From Armatimonadota bacterium (lineage in GTDB: Bacteria > Armatimonadota > Fimbriimonadia > Fimbriimonadales > Fimbriimonadaceae): a DNA stretch of 64,000 nucleotides. The stretch covers positions 62,001 to 126,000 of the forward strand of contig JAEURN010000008.1 in assembly GCA_016789105.1 (NCBI GenBank), read 5' to 3'. The position numbers and the translations under genes were made by a program. Under the pieces are notes generated by a model. The model saw only the letters and a list, made by a program, of their open reading frames with translations. It had not been told where the DNA came from and made no database searches. Positions 27,238-35,258 of the stretch are shown piece after piece (positions within the stretch are counted from its first letter, which is position 1; each line of letters begins with the position of its first letter).

Positions 27238-27375
27238 ATGCCCGAGCGCGCCTCCCGACGATTCCCTTGGCTCCCGCTCGCCCTCCTCCTCGTCGGCATC
27301 GTCGTTTTTTGGGTCGTCCCGGCCATGCAACCCAAGCCCCGGGTCACCGTCCAGGCATCCGGGGACGGCAAATGA
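27238..27375 (+). CDS. 45-residue single-pass membrane protein
   Basis: A very small protein with Arg-rich residues 4-9, one strongly hydrophobic helix (WLPLALLLVGIVVFWVV, about residues 12-28) and a short polar tail. The stop overlaps the pyrD ATG (ATGA), which argues that it is translated and coupled to pyrD. I do not recognise the family. It could be an assembly or membrane factor for the membrane-associated dihydroorotate dehydrogenase, but this is inferred only from gene order. Confidence 0.6.
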   Translation: MPERASRRFPWLPLALLLVGIVVFWVVPAMQPKPRVTVQASGDGK

Positions 27376-28382
27376 AGGCGGGCCTTTACGAAAACGTCCT
27401 GCGTCCGGCGCTCTTCCGCCTCGATGCGGAACGGGTTCACCGACTGGGCATGCATGCGGTGGCCAAAGGATGGGTCAAGGGTGACCAGTTCCACCACCCA
27501 AGCCTCGAAAAGGAAGTCTCCGGAATCAAGTTCCCCAACCCGGTCGGGCTCGCCGCCGGGTTCGACAAAGATGGCGAGGCGATTGACCGGTGGGCCGATT
27601 TCGGCTTCGGGTTTGTGGAAATCGGAACCGTCACGAGGAACGCCCAACCCGGTAACCCCAAACCTCGGCTTTTTAGAATACCTGGTCAAAAAGCCATCGT
27701 CAACCGCATGGGCTTTAATAACAGTGGCGCGGACGCCCTGCTCGCCCGGCTCCAGCAATCGCAACCCAGGATCCCGCTCGGGATCAACATCGGCAAGGGC
27801 AAGGCGACACCTCTGGAGCAAGCGGCCGAGGACTACGCCTATTCTTTCAAGCTTTTGCGGGAGCACGGCAACTACTTCGCTGTCAATGTCAGTTCGCCCA
27901 ACACCGAAGGGCTGCGCTCCCTCCAGGATCGTGACGCCCTCAGCAAGATCCTTTGGCGGCTCAAGGAGATCGACGACCAAAAACCGATCTTCGTCAAGGT
28001 TGCCCCCGATTTGGATTTGGCTGGTTTGGACGAGGTGCTTGAAGCGGCTGATGACTTTGGGCTTGCGGGCCTGATCGCAACCAATACGACAACCGCCCGG
28101 GACATGCTACCGGCCGACCCGGGGATTCAAGGCGGGCTATCGGGGGCGCCCTTGAAAGGGAAGGCCCTTGCCGCCCTGAAGCACCTGAAGCAAAACGCCC
28201 CAGAAGGGCTGGCGCTGATCGGCGTCGGCGGGATTATGGATCCGGAAGGAGCCGCGGAACGTATGGAGGCCGGTGCGGATTTGGTTCAGATTTATTCAGG
28301 TTGGGTTTATGGCTCGGTTGCCCTCCCGGCGCAAATCTGCCGGCGCCTTGCGGCCAAAGGCTTGCCGGGCGACGTACAATAG
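27372..28382 (+). CDS. pyrD: dihydroorotate dehydrogenase (quinone), class 2
   Basis: Membrane-associated flavoenzyme oxidising dihydroorotate to orotate with quinone as acceptor, the fourth step of pyrimidine synthesis. The N-terminal helix pair YENVLRPALFRLDAERVHRLGM is the class 2 membrane-binding extension; LAAGFDKDGEAI and NRMGFNNSG bind FMN and substrate; the catalytic Ser175 is in NVSSPNT. The C-terminal GVGGIMDPEGAAERMEAGADLVQIYSGWVY is the phosphate-binding region. 336 residues. The adjacent upstream small membrane protein overlaps by four bases. Confidence 0.96.
   Translation: MKAGLYENVLRPALFRLDAERVHRLGMHAVAKGWVKGDQFHHPSLEKEVSGIKFPNPVGLAAGFDKDGEAIDRWADFGFGFVEIGTVTRNAQPGNPKPRLFRIPGQKAIVNRMGFNNSGADALLARLQQSQPRIPLGINIGKGKATPLEQAAEDYAYSFKLLREHGNYFAVNVSSPNTEGLRSLQDRDALSKILWRLKEIDDQKPIFVKVAPDLDLAGLDEVLEAADDFGLAGLIATNTTTARDMLPADPGIQGGLSGAPLKGKALAALKHLKQNAPEGLALIGVGGIMDPEGAAERMEAGADLVQIYSGWVYGSVALPAQICRRLAAKGLPGDVQ
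28375..28380 (+). promoter_or_regulatory. -10 element TACAAT, near-leaderless
   Basis: TACAAT ends five bases before the ATG at 28386 and overlaps the end of pyrD, suggesting an internal promoter in addition to any operon transcript. Confidence 0.45.
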
Positions 28383-28385
28383 GGC

Positions 28386-29300
28386 ATGCCCGTTTGGATG
28401 GCCCTTCTCTTGGCGGCCCAACACGCCGCCCCCGCCCAAGACGCCCCCGACGCCTACAACTTGCCGATTGGCAGGGGCGGCACGGTGATGGCCCAGATGG
28501 GTTTCACCGACACCCGCACGGGAAAAGCGGTCACCGCAGACGACATCGCCGCCGCCTGCGATGGAGTCCAATACCTTTTGGTCGGTGAGAGCCACGCCAC
28601 GCCGAGCCACCACAAAACCCAAGCCGACTTGATGCGCGCCCTCGCCAAGCGGGGCCGTCATGTCTCAGTCGGGTTGGAGATGTTTACCCGTGACCATCAA
28701 CTCTACATCAACGGATTGAGCTATGGCACTAAGACGATCGAGGAGTTCGAAACCGCATCGGATTGGAAAACGCAATGGGGCCACAGCTATGCGGCCTACC
28801 GACCCGTCATGGAAGCGGTCCGCGACCTGCACTTGCCGATGGTCGCGCTCAACGTTCCACGGGCGTGGGTCAGCCAAGCCTCCAAGCAAGGTTACGATTC
28901 GTTCGACGAAATGCAGCGCAAATGGGTGCCGATGCTCGACCTGACCAACAAAGACCATGAAATGGTGTTCGACGCCTTGCTGGGGGGGCACCCGCCGGCC
29001 ATGGGCGGGGTGAACATCTACGCGGGCCAGGTCACCTGGGACACCGGGATGGCCAAAACGGCCTTGGATTGGCGGCGGTCTTGGCCCGGATCCAAGAACA
29101 TCATGGTCATCATGGCCGGGGCCGGCCACGTGATGTACGGCCAAGGAATCGCCTATCGGATGATGCAACTGGAAGGGGCAAAAAGCCTCTGCGTCGTGTG
29201 TGTTCACGACGACCCCCGTCCAGTCCGCCGGGGATTGGCCGACTATGCGTTTGTCGGGGAACTGCCTCCTGCCCCAACCGGAGGGGGGACCCGCCAGTGA
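28386..29300 (+). CDS. ChaN-family (Tiki-superfamily) secreted protein
   Basis: An exported protein of the ChaN haem-binding/Tiki-like superfamily. Residues 1-20 are a signal peptide. The conserved core begins LLVGESHATPSHHKTQ (Glu, His and paired His-His characteristic) and SVGLEMFTRDHQ. The later VIMAGAGHVMYGQGI carries the C-terminal Gly-His pair. 304 residues, normal. In ChaN homologues these residues bind haem or iron; the exact cargo here is unknown. There is no lipobox. Confidence 0.85.
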   Translation: MPVWMALLLAAQHAAPAQDAPDAYNLPIGRGGTVMAQMGFTDTRTGKAVTADDIAAACDGVQYLLVGESHATPSHHKTQADLMRALAKRGRHVSVGLEMFTRDHQLYINGLSYGTKTIEEFETASDWKTQWGHSYAAYRPVMEAVRDLHLPMVALNVPRAWVSQASKQGYDSFDEMQRKWVPMLDLTNKDHEMVFDALLGGHPPAMGGVNIYAGQVTWDTGMAKTALDWRRSWPGSKNIMVIMAGAGHVMYGQGIAYRMMQLEGAKSLCVVCVHDDPRPVRRGLADYAFVGELPPAPTGGGTRQ

Positions 29301-29340
29301 CCGGCCAAATGCGGTATCTTTTGCCCTCCGAGATTTTGCC

Positions 29341-29511
29341 ATGATCTACATCAGCGTCCACCAAAGCGAATCGATCGACCAAGCGCTCAAGCGGTTCAAC
29401 CTAAAAATCCAACAATCCGGGTTGCTGCGCGAACTCAAAGACCACTCGCACTACGAAAAACCAAGCGAAAAGCGCCGGAAAGCCCAACGCCGACGCCCCC
29501 AACGCGGCTAA
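29341..29511 (+). CDS. rpsU: 30S ribosomal protein bS21
   Basis: Small basic ribosomal protein of the 30S platform, near the anti-Shine-Dalgarno end of 16S rRNA. The 56 residues start IYISVHQSESIDQALKRFN and end in an Arg/Lys-rich tail (KPSEKRRKAQRRRPQRG), as in bS21. It lies 33 bases before the HD-domain gene. TATCTT about 20 bases upstream of the ATG may be a -10 element giving a short leader. Confidence 0.93.
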   Translation: MIYISVHQSESIDQALKRFNLKIQQSGLLRELKDHSHYEKPSEKRRKAQRRRPQRG

Positions 29512-29544
29512 CGCGGCTCACCGCCCTGGAGCACGGGGCATCCT

Positions 29545-31089
29545 ATGGCTGATTTCAGCATCAAAAATTGGACGAGACTTTTCGCAAAAGGAAAGTCAGA
29601 TCTTGGCAAAGTCGTCCTTCAATCGGGCTACCGGCTGGCCGGCGCGGCCGCAATGGCCGCCCTCTTGCTGTTGCACCGCACGTGGCCGGTGCCGGCCGCA
29701 ACCGTTGTGGGCACACTCCTGCTCTCGCTGATTGGCGGGATGATGCTTCACGCGCACTTTAAGACCGTTGAGCCTGACAGAGCGAAACGCAACAAAATAG
29801 ACCAGTTGGTCTGGTTTACGAGCCTCATCGCCGTCGGCGGGCTCCAAGTGGCCAACCTTTCGATCGACCCCGAAGCACAAAGCCGGGTTGGCTTCCTGCT
29901 CATGGCCCCGTTGGTCGCCCAGGCAATGCTGGTGGGCTCGCTGGCGACGCCGGGAATCGGCATGGCCGGCCTGAGCATGAGCGTCCTGCTTTTGGGGCTG
30001 ATCGGTGCCTTGCCAATCGACCTGGCGGCGGGGACCTTCCTCGCGGGGGCGGTCGCCGCCCACGCCGTGAACCCGCTGAAGCAGCGGAGCGACTTGATTA
30101 GGGCCATGAGCGTGCAAGCCGCCGTACAAGCCCTGATTTGCGCCTGCATGGCATTTGTGATGCCCCAATTCACGCTGGCCCCGTGGGAGGCCGCCCTTTG
30201 GGGAGCTATCGCCGCCGTCATCGCCACTGCCGTGTTTTGGTTGGGTGTCGCCGTCGTGGAAAAGATGTTCGGCATCACCAGCGACTGGACTTTGCTCGAG
30301 CTCGGCTCACCCGAGCATCCCCTCATCCGGGAACTCGTTTTGCGGGCACCCGGAACCTATGCCCACAGCGTCGGGGTGGCGAATTTGGCCGAATCGGCCG
30401 CCCGCGAGATCGACGCCAACCCATTGCTTTGCCGCACCATGGCCTACTTCCACGACATCGGAAAAACGGCAAGGCCCGGCTATTTCATCGAAAACCAGGT
30501 CGGAGATAATGTCCACGACGACCTTTCGCCTTCCCTCAGCGCCCAAATCATCGCCGCCCATGTCACCGATGGGGTTGACCTGGCCAAAAAGCACAAACTC
30601 CCCCAAACCATCGTCGACGGGATCGAGCAGCACCACGGCACCAGCCTGATCACCTATTTTTACCACCGGGCGGTAGAGGAGAAAGTGCTGGCACCCAGCC
30701 AAGAATCTGAAAAGAAGTTCCGCTACCCTGGCCCCAAGCCCCAAACCAAAGAAGCGGCCCTTTTGCATTTGGCCGACGTGGTTGAAGCGGCCAGCCGGGT
30801 TGCGCCGCGCGACCAAAGCCTTGACCTGTTTGTGGCTAACCTCATCGAGAAATCCCGGGCCGATGGGCAGCTCGACGAATCCGACCTAACCTTTAAAGAC
30901 CTCGGGGTCATCTGCGAATCGTTCTGCCGGACACTCCGGGCCGTGCGCCACCAGCGCATCGATTACCCGACCGACTCCCCTGTGAGCGCCATCGGCGCCG
31001 AATTTCAACTCGACCATGGAGGCCGAGAAAGTGAAGAACCCCCATCGCGTGAGCGTGGTGAACCACCTGCCCAAGCGGAAAGCCGCTAA
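29545..31089 (+). CDS. PgpH-like membrane HD-domain phosphodiesterase
   Basis: A 514-residue membrane protein with about seven hydrophobic segments (residues 28-245) followed by an HD domain. HD ligands are seen in PGTYAHSVGVANLAE and YFHDIGKTARPGYFIENQ, with a later HH in EQHHGTSL. The helix-HD architecture resembles the c-di-AMP phosphodiesterase PgpH (7TM-HD), but the large extracytoplasmic domain of PgpH is missing. I infer cyclic dinucleotide or nucleotide hydrolysis. Neighbour order with ybeY and dgkA is the usual rpsU-PgpH-YbeY-DgkA grouping. The 3' end overlaps ybeY by 74 bases. Confidence 0.88.
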   Translation: MADFSIKNWTRLFAKGKSDLGKVVLQSGYRLAGAAAMAALLLLHRTWPVPAATVVGTLLLSLIGGMMLHAHFKTVEPDRAKRNKIDQLVWFTSLIAVGGLQVANLSIDPEAQSRVGFLLMAPLVAQAMLVGSLATPGIGMAGLSMSVLLLGLIGALPIDLAAGTFLAGAVAAHAVNPLKQRSDLIRAMSVQAAVQALICACMAFVMPQFTLAPWEAALWGAIAAVIATAVFWLGVAVVEKMFGITSDWTLLELGSPEHPLIRELVLRAPGTYAHSVGVANLAESAAREIDANPLLCRTMAYFHDIGKTARPGYFIENQVGDNVHDDLSPSLSAQIIAAHVTDGVDLAKKHKLPQTIVDGIEQHHGTSLITYFYHRAVEEKVLAPSQESEKKFRYPGPKPQTKEAALLHLADVVEAASRVAPRDQSLDLFVANLIEKSRADGQLDESDLTFKDLGVICESFCRTLRAVRHQRIDYPTDSPVSAIGAEFQLDHGGRESEEPPSRERGEPPAQAESR

Positions 31090-31516
31090 GCCGATCCGCG
31101 AGGCCGTGCTTGCCGCACTCCGGATTTTTAAGGCGCCAGCCGGCGAAGTGACCGTGGTTTTGTCCGATCCGCGAGAACTGGCCGAGCTGAACCAGAGATT
31201 CCGAGGGATCGCTGGCACCACCGACGTGCTCACATTTCCTGCCCCCGAACGGTTCTCGGGCCTGTTGGGAGACGTCATTCTGAACTGGGAGATGGCAGAA
31301 ACCCAAGCAAAATCAAGAAAGGTGCGCCCGGTGGACGAAGCGGCCATGCTGGCGGTGCACGGAACCCTGCACTTGCTGGGGTTTGACGACCATTCCGATT
31401 CCGACCGGATCGCCATGGTCGATGCCATGAACCAAGCCATGCGGGCCGCTGGATTGCCCGAGGATTCCGATTGGTCGTCGCTCCCGCACGGCATGGAGGC
31501 TCCGGCTGGCCGCTAA
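31016..31516 (+). CDS. ybeY: rRNA maturation endoribonuclease YbeY
   Basis: Zinc-dependent RNase involved in 16S rRNA 3' processing and ribosome quality control. The metal motif reads HGTLHLLGFDDHSDSD. In most homologues the third histidine is one residue earlier (HGxLHLxGYDH); here an extra Asp sits before it, a variant known in some groups. TTDVLTFPAPE is the conserved strand-loop. ATG at 31016 gives 166 residues but overlaps the previous gene by 74 bases; a GTG at 31031 is an alternative start. Confidence 0.92.
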   Translation: MEAEKVKNPHRVSVVNHLPKRKAAKPIREAVLAALRIFKAPAGEVTVVLSDPRELAELNQRFRGIAGTTDVLTFPAPERFSGLLGDVILNWEMAETQAKSRKVRPVDEAAMLAVHGTLHLLGFDDHSDSDRIAMVDAMNQAMRAAGLPEDSDWSSLPHGMEAPAGR

Positions 31517-31541
31517 CCGGGATCTGCTCGCCCCGTTCAAG

Positions 31542-32219
31542 GTGGCGTTCGGCGGCATCATCCACACATTCCGCACCCAGCGGCACATGAGGATCCACCT
31601 TTACGTCACGTTTGTGACGTTGATGGCGGCTATGTTCTTCCGGCTTCAATTGCGCGAGATTCTGGTCCTGCTGTTCATGATCACGTTCGTCTTGGTGGCC
31701 GAAATGTTCAACAGCGCCATTGAGGCGACCGTGGATCTGGCCAGCCCCAATTACCACCCCCTGGCCAAATTTGCCAAAGACATCGCCGCCGGAGCCGTGC
31801 TGATCACCACCATCATGGCGATCATCGTTGGTTCGCTCATCGCATTGGGAGAGGGACAGTGGGAACGTATCCGCCTTTCCTTGATGGCCGATGGGGTGGG
31901 GCTCAATGTCGTGGGAAAAATCATCGTGGGGCTGTTTGTGACCCTGATCGCGGTCATCATCGGCAAGGGCATCGGATCCCGGGGCCAGGTCATGCAGGGT
32001 GGACTCGTCAGCGGGCATGCGGCCCTTGGATTCTTCCTTGCTACAGCTTGCCTTTTGCTCGCCGATAATGTCCTTGTCGGTGGGATTGCCATCCTTTTGG
32101 CGGCGGTCATCGCGCAGAGCCGGTGGGAGGCCAAATTCCACTCGATCTTTGAACTTGCCTTGGGTGCCGCCGTCGGCACCACGGTGGGAATCGTGTTTTT
32201 CGCCCTCATCCCCAAGTGA
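31542..32219 (+). CDS. diacylglycerol kinase (DgkA-type) fused to a PAP2-like domain
   Basis: A 225-residue integral membrane protein. Residues 1-100 match DgkA-type undecaprenol/diacylglycerol kinase: FGGIIHTFRTQRHMRIHL, and the catalytic motif EMFNSAIEATVDL. Residues 110-225 add membrane segments with PAP2 signatures: SGHAALGF and SRWEAKFHSIFE, which supply the His residues of a lipid phosphatase. The proposed start (GTG 31542) lies in the first helix; the true start may be a non-ATG codon a few residues upstream, since DgkA normally has about ten more residues. 26 bases after ybeY. Confidence 0.85.
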   Translation: MAFGGIIHTFRTQRHMRIHLYVTFVTLMAAMFFRLQLREILVLLFMITFVLVAEMFNSAIEATVDLASPNYHPLAKFAKDIAAGAVLITTIMAIIVGSLIALGEGQWERIRLSLMADGVGLNVVGKIIVGLFVTLIAVIIGKGIGSRGQVMQGGLVSGHAALGFFLATACLLLADNVLVGGIAILLAAVIAQSRWEAKFHSIFELALGAAVGTTVGIVFFALIPK

Positions 32220-32243
32220 TACAATGGAAAGCAACCGTTCGAA

Positions 32244-33716
32244 ATGAACAGCGACCCGAGTGAACGTCGGCGGCGAATAGGCCCCGCGGGCACCGGCACG
32301 ACCTTGGCCCTCACAAGTGCGGCCATAGTGGTTCCGGTTCTCGCATTCGCCCAAGGCCTATCCGCTGCGAACCGCCCCGAAGCGATCGGGATCTTTACGG
32401 ACCCTGTCAACCTCGCTTTACTCTTGACCGCTTTTGTCGCCGTCATGCTGGTCAACGCTGTCTGCGTGGCCGGTTCGTCAGGTTTGGAAGTCCTCCGGGC
32501 CAGCCACGCCCGCGCCCACGACGAAGGTTCGCGCGAAAACCGGGTTCTCTCCGGCCTGATCGAAAACAAAGACTCCATCGTGGCAGCCTGTGTTCTGGGT
32601 GCCCAAACAATGCGGGCTTGGCTGGTTTTGCTGTGCTTGTTGCCCGCCCCAGCCATCGCCGAAAGGCTCGGGTGGATCGCCTCGCCTGTGCACCCCAGCC
32701 AATTCTATTTCGCCTCCGTTTTGGCGGCAACAGCCTTGAGCATTCCCGTGATGGGGGTCAATGTCATCGTGGCTGAACTGGTTGCCAAATCGGTTGCCGT
32801 CACCCACCCCATGGACACGATGATGAGAATTGGGTGGATCCTCAAACTGTTCAACCTGGCCTTCCGGCTCCCTGGCGTGTTGGCCGTCGGCGTCGCTGAC
32901 GTCATCGCCAAACGGTTCAATACAAGCGCCCGGTTCACGATCCACAACCGGGTTGAAGAAGAAATCAAGGAGATCCTGGAAAGCAATGAAGATGCCGGCG
33001 GAATCGAAGAAGAAGAACGTGAGCTCCTAGAATCCGTTTTCGAATTCGGAGACACCGTCGTCCGCGAAATCATGACCCCGAGGGTCGACATGGAAAGCAT
33101 CCCGGCCGACACGAACCTGGACGCCATTGCCGACTTGATCGAAGCCACCGGGCACTCGCGGCTGCCCATTTACCAAGACACCGATGACAACATCATCGGC
33201 ATCGTCCACGCCAAAGACGTGTTGCTTGCCCTGGCCCGCAACCAAGACAACGTGACCATCGACCAGATCATGCGGCCCGCTTACAGCGTCCATGAAACCC
33301 AAAAGCTCCACTCGCTGCTTGCCGACATGCGCAGCAAAAAAACCCAAATGGTCATTGTCAAAGACGAACTGGGCGGAACTTCAGGGTTGGTCACGATCGA
33401 GGACATCGTTGAGGAGTTGGTCGGTGAAATCATCGACGAGTACGACACCGCGCCCCCCGAAATCCAAAAAACCGCCAACGGCCACTCCGTCAGCGGAAAG
33501 CTCCACCTTGACGACGTGAACGAGGCGATCGGGACCGACTTTGAAAGCGGAGAGTTCGACACCATCGGCGGCTATGTGTTCGGATTGTTCGGCCGGCAAC
33601 CCGCCGTCGGCGAGCGGATCTCCGACGACCGGTGCACGTTCTATATCGAAGAAAGTGACGGACGGCGCATCTTGCGACTCCAAATCGAGCCCCTGGCAAT
33701 CGAAAGCGCGGTTTGA
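32244..33716 (+). CDS. HlyC/CorC family transporter-associated protein (CNNM-CBS-CorC)
   Basis: A 490-residue membrane protein of the CorC/HlyC family, linked to magnesium or cobalt efflux. Order: about four helices in a CNNM (DUF21) domain (residues 20-210), a paired CBS domain (VREIMTPRVDMESIPADTNLDAIADL and VTIDQIMRPAYSV, about 270-390) and a C-terminal CorC_HlyC domain (GGYVFGLFGRQPAVGE, about 400-485). CBS pairs usually bind adenosyl ligands. It follows the kinase-PAP2 gene by 24 bases. TACAAT occurs 19 bases upstream of the ATG. Confidence 0.92.
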   Translation: MNSDPSERRRRIGPAGTGTTLALTSAAIVVPVLAFAQGLSAANRPEAIGIFTDPVNLALLLTAFVAVMLVNAVCVAGSSGLEVLRASHARAHDEGSRENRVLSGLIENKDSIVAACVLGAQTMRAWLVLLCLLPAPAIAERLGWIASPVHPSQFYFASVLAATALSIPVMGVNVIVAELVAKSVAVTHPMDTMMRIGWILKLFNLAFRLPGVLAVGVADVIAKRFNTSARFTIHNRVEEEIKEILESNEDAGGIEEEERELLESVFEFGDTVVREIMTPRVDMESIPADTNLDAIADLIEATGHSRLPIYQDTDDNIIGIVHAKDVLLALARNQDNVTIDQIMRPAYSVHETQKLHSLLADMRSKKTQMVIVKDELGGTSGLVTIEDIVEELVGEIIDEYDTAPPEIQKTANGHSVSGKLHLDDVNEAIGTDFESGEFDTIGGYVFGLFGRQPAVGERISDDRCTFYIEESDGRRILRLQIEPLAIESAV

Positions 33717-33776
33717 GTTCGAGACAAGGGTTCACGGGTCCAATCAACCTGCTTTGTTAAGGTTTTGATCCTATGT

Positions 33777-33801
33777 TTGACAATCACCCCCCCCGTACAA
33801 T
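33777..33801 (+). promoter_or_regulatory. promoter-like -35/-10 pair with C8 tract in a short spacer
   Basis: TTGACA (33777-33782) and TACAAT (33796-33801) are good sigma-70-type boxes, but the spacer is 13 bases, including eight consecutive C residues at 33787-33794. A 17-base spacer would need 12 C residues. The -10 ends nine bases before the ATG at 33811. Confidence 0.5.
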
Positions 33802-33810
33802 AGTGCTAAC

Positions 33811-34095
33811 ATGGCAACTCTCTCCCACCTATTCAGCATCGTATCAATCTCACTAACAGTCGTGACGGGCGGAACCCTCAGCCCCAAAGAGCAGCAATCG
33901 ATCAGCTGGGAACAATCATACAATGCAGTCGGGCTGATTCCCACCGATGGGATTGAGGATCCCCTGCCTGCCTGCGGCGAATTCATCAACAGCCAAACAT
34001 GGGGCCCGATCACAAATGCCACGGTATGGGATTCCGTTTGCAATGATCAAGGCGGTAGTGAGGACGGCAAATCGTATCGTGCCCACAACCCTTAA
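33811..34095 (+). CDS. small secreted protein, unknown function
   Basis: A 94-residue protein with an N-terminal hydrophobic segment (LSHLFSIVSISLTVVTGGT) that looks like a signal peptide, then a polar domain with two cysteines (about residues 55 and 77) that could form a disulfide. No family recognised. Base composition is visibly poorer in G+C than flanking genes, a sign that the 33.8-35.25 kb patch may have been acquired or is under different selection. Preceded by the C8-spacer promoter-like site. Confidence 0.55.
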   Translation: MATLSHLFSIVSISLTVVTGGTLSPKEQQSISWEQSYNAVGLIPTDGIEDPLPACGEFINSQTWGPITNATVWDSVCNDQGGSEDGKSYRAHNP

Positions 34096-34196
34096 AAGAA
34101 GAAGCGTCTTCATGAACACGGTTACACTTGGAGGTGTTATGACGTTGAACCAACGATTTGCCACACATACTTCCGCGAACGTTGCCCTCAAGACAC

Positions 34197-34829
34197 ATGC
34201 GCTTCCACCGATCTTTGAACCAAGCTGGGTTAAGTTTAGTTGAACTCTTAGTCGTGATCGGCATCATTGCCTTGCTGATGGCAATCGCATTGGCTTCGAT
34301 GGCAGGAGGCAAAGGGGCGGCCAAAAGTACGGTTGGAATCAGCCAAATGCGCCAGTTGGGACAAGCGGCTGCCATTTACGCCGAAGATCGCGGCGGATGG
34401 CCAATTTCGGCAAAGTTCCTGGTTGATTGTGGGGCCGTGCCAAAGGAGTTATTGGATAATCCGAATGATTCCACCGATGTTGGGTTGGGCAACACTGCGT
34501 TGCTTGCCGGATACGAAAATGGCGGACGCCCCAATCCTGCGCCATACAAGAACAGTTACGGCGGATATCTAGTGTGGGAGATTTCCCGAATTGTCCAATT
34601 TAAGATTGAGGAGCAACCGGGAGGGTGGTTGGTCGATCTGTCGTCTAGCAAGCGCACAGGATTTCCCGAATCACTCCTCTTTTCAGAAGGTTCCTACCGC
34701 CGTCTCCGCTATGATACGTCTGTTGTGGCTCGCCAGCATTTCAGCATCGCACGGGATGGAGGGACAATGCGTCTGCCGGCCATGCTGTTTTTGGATCATG
34801 CCGAACAAACCCTCAACGAAATCCGATAA
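34197..34829 (+). CDS. type IV/II prepilin-like protein
   Basis: A 210-residue prepilin with leader MRFHRSLNQAG and cleavage expected before LSLVELLVVIG, followed by a hydrophobic helix (GIIALLMAIALASMAGG). The body (residues 45-210) is globular. It differs in leader and length from the DUF1559-like pilin at 1367-2311. Start at ATG 34197 gives the standard leader; a TTG at 34158 would add 13 residues. The gene lies in the A+T-richer patch and its 3' end overlaps the next gene by 32 bases. Confidence 0.8.
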   Translation: MRFHRSLNQAGLSLVELLVVIGIIALLMAIALASMAGGKGAAKSTVGISQMRQLGQAAAIYAEDRGGWPISAKFLVDCGAVPKELLDNPNDSTDVGLGNTALLAGYENGGRPNPAPYKNSYGGYLVWEISRIVQFKIEEQPGGWLVDLSSSKRTGFPESLLFSEGSYRRLRYDTSVVARQHFSIARDGGTMRLPAMLFLDHAEQTLNEIR

Positions 34830-35250
34830 GCGGCACATTGCCGAATACATTGCATTTGTTTTTCTCAACATCATTGTTCAAGTTGTGCTAAACGCCGTTT
34901 ACAGCCTTTTTATGGGAACAGTCGTTGAATTGGATTGGGGCCGCCTGGCCATTTATTCGATGCGGGGGATCCTCTCTGCGGCCATATTGATTTTCATTGA
35001 ATCCCGGCTGCGGAACCCGAATCTGGCAACAATCATCCTTTTGTCATTGGCTGTGGGCCTGGCTTACTATTTGGTCAATTTTGGGATCGGAATGGTTCGG
35101 TATCAGATTCCGTGGCCGATGGCCCCGGGCACGATTGTCTATTCCTGCGCAAGCGCCCTTGCCGTTGCAGCGGCACGAATCGTTTCATACTCCGGTGCCA
35201 ACGCGGCCATCAATCACCTTGCCAACAGGCAGCAAAAAAAGTACTGGTGA
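34798..35250 (+). CDS. integral membrane protein, four helices, unknown function
   Basis: A 150-residue membrane protein: a Lys-rich N-terminus (PNKPSTKSDKRHIAEY) then about four hydrophobic segments (FVFLNIIVQVVLNAVYSLFM; LAIYSMRGILSAAILIFI; ATIILLSLAVGLAYYLVNF; IVYSCASALAVAAARIV). No family recognised. It overlaps the prepilin gene by 32 bases, suggesting coupling and perhaps a role in the same filament system. Bases 34861-34920 are 23/60 G+C, strikingly low for this region. Confidence 0.65.
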   Translation: MPNKPSTKSDKRHIAEYIAFVFLNIIVQVVLNAVYSLFMGTVVELDWGRLAIYSMRGILSAAILIFIESRLRNPNLATIILLSLAVGLAYYLVNFGIGMVRYQIPWPMAPGTIVYSCASALAVAAARIVSYSGANAAINHLANRQQKKYW

Positions 35251-35258
35251 GCTTGCGT

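Noticed and set aside
34139-34243. 34-codon frame with a GGAGG sequence before its ATG, overlapping the prepilin start
   Set aside because: It overlaps the prepilin N-terminus in another frame and has no coding features; it could be a leader peptide, but the evidence is only the ribosome-like sequence.
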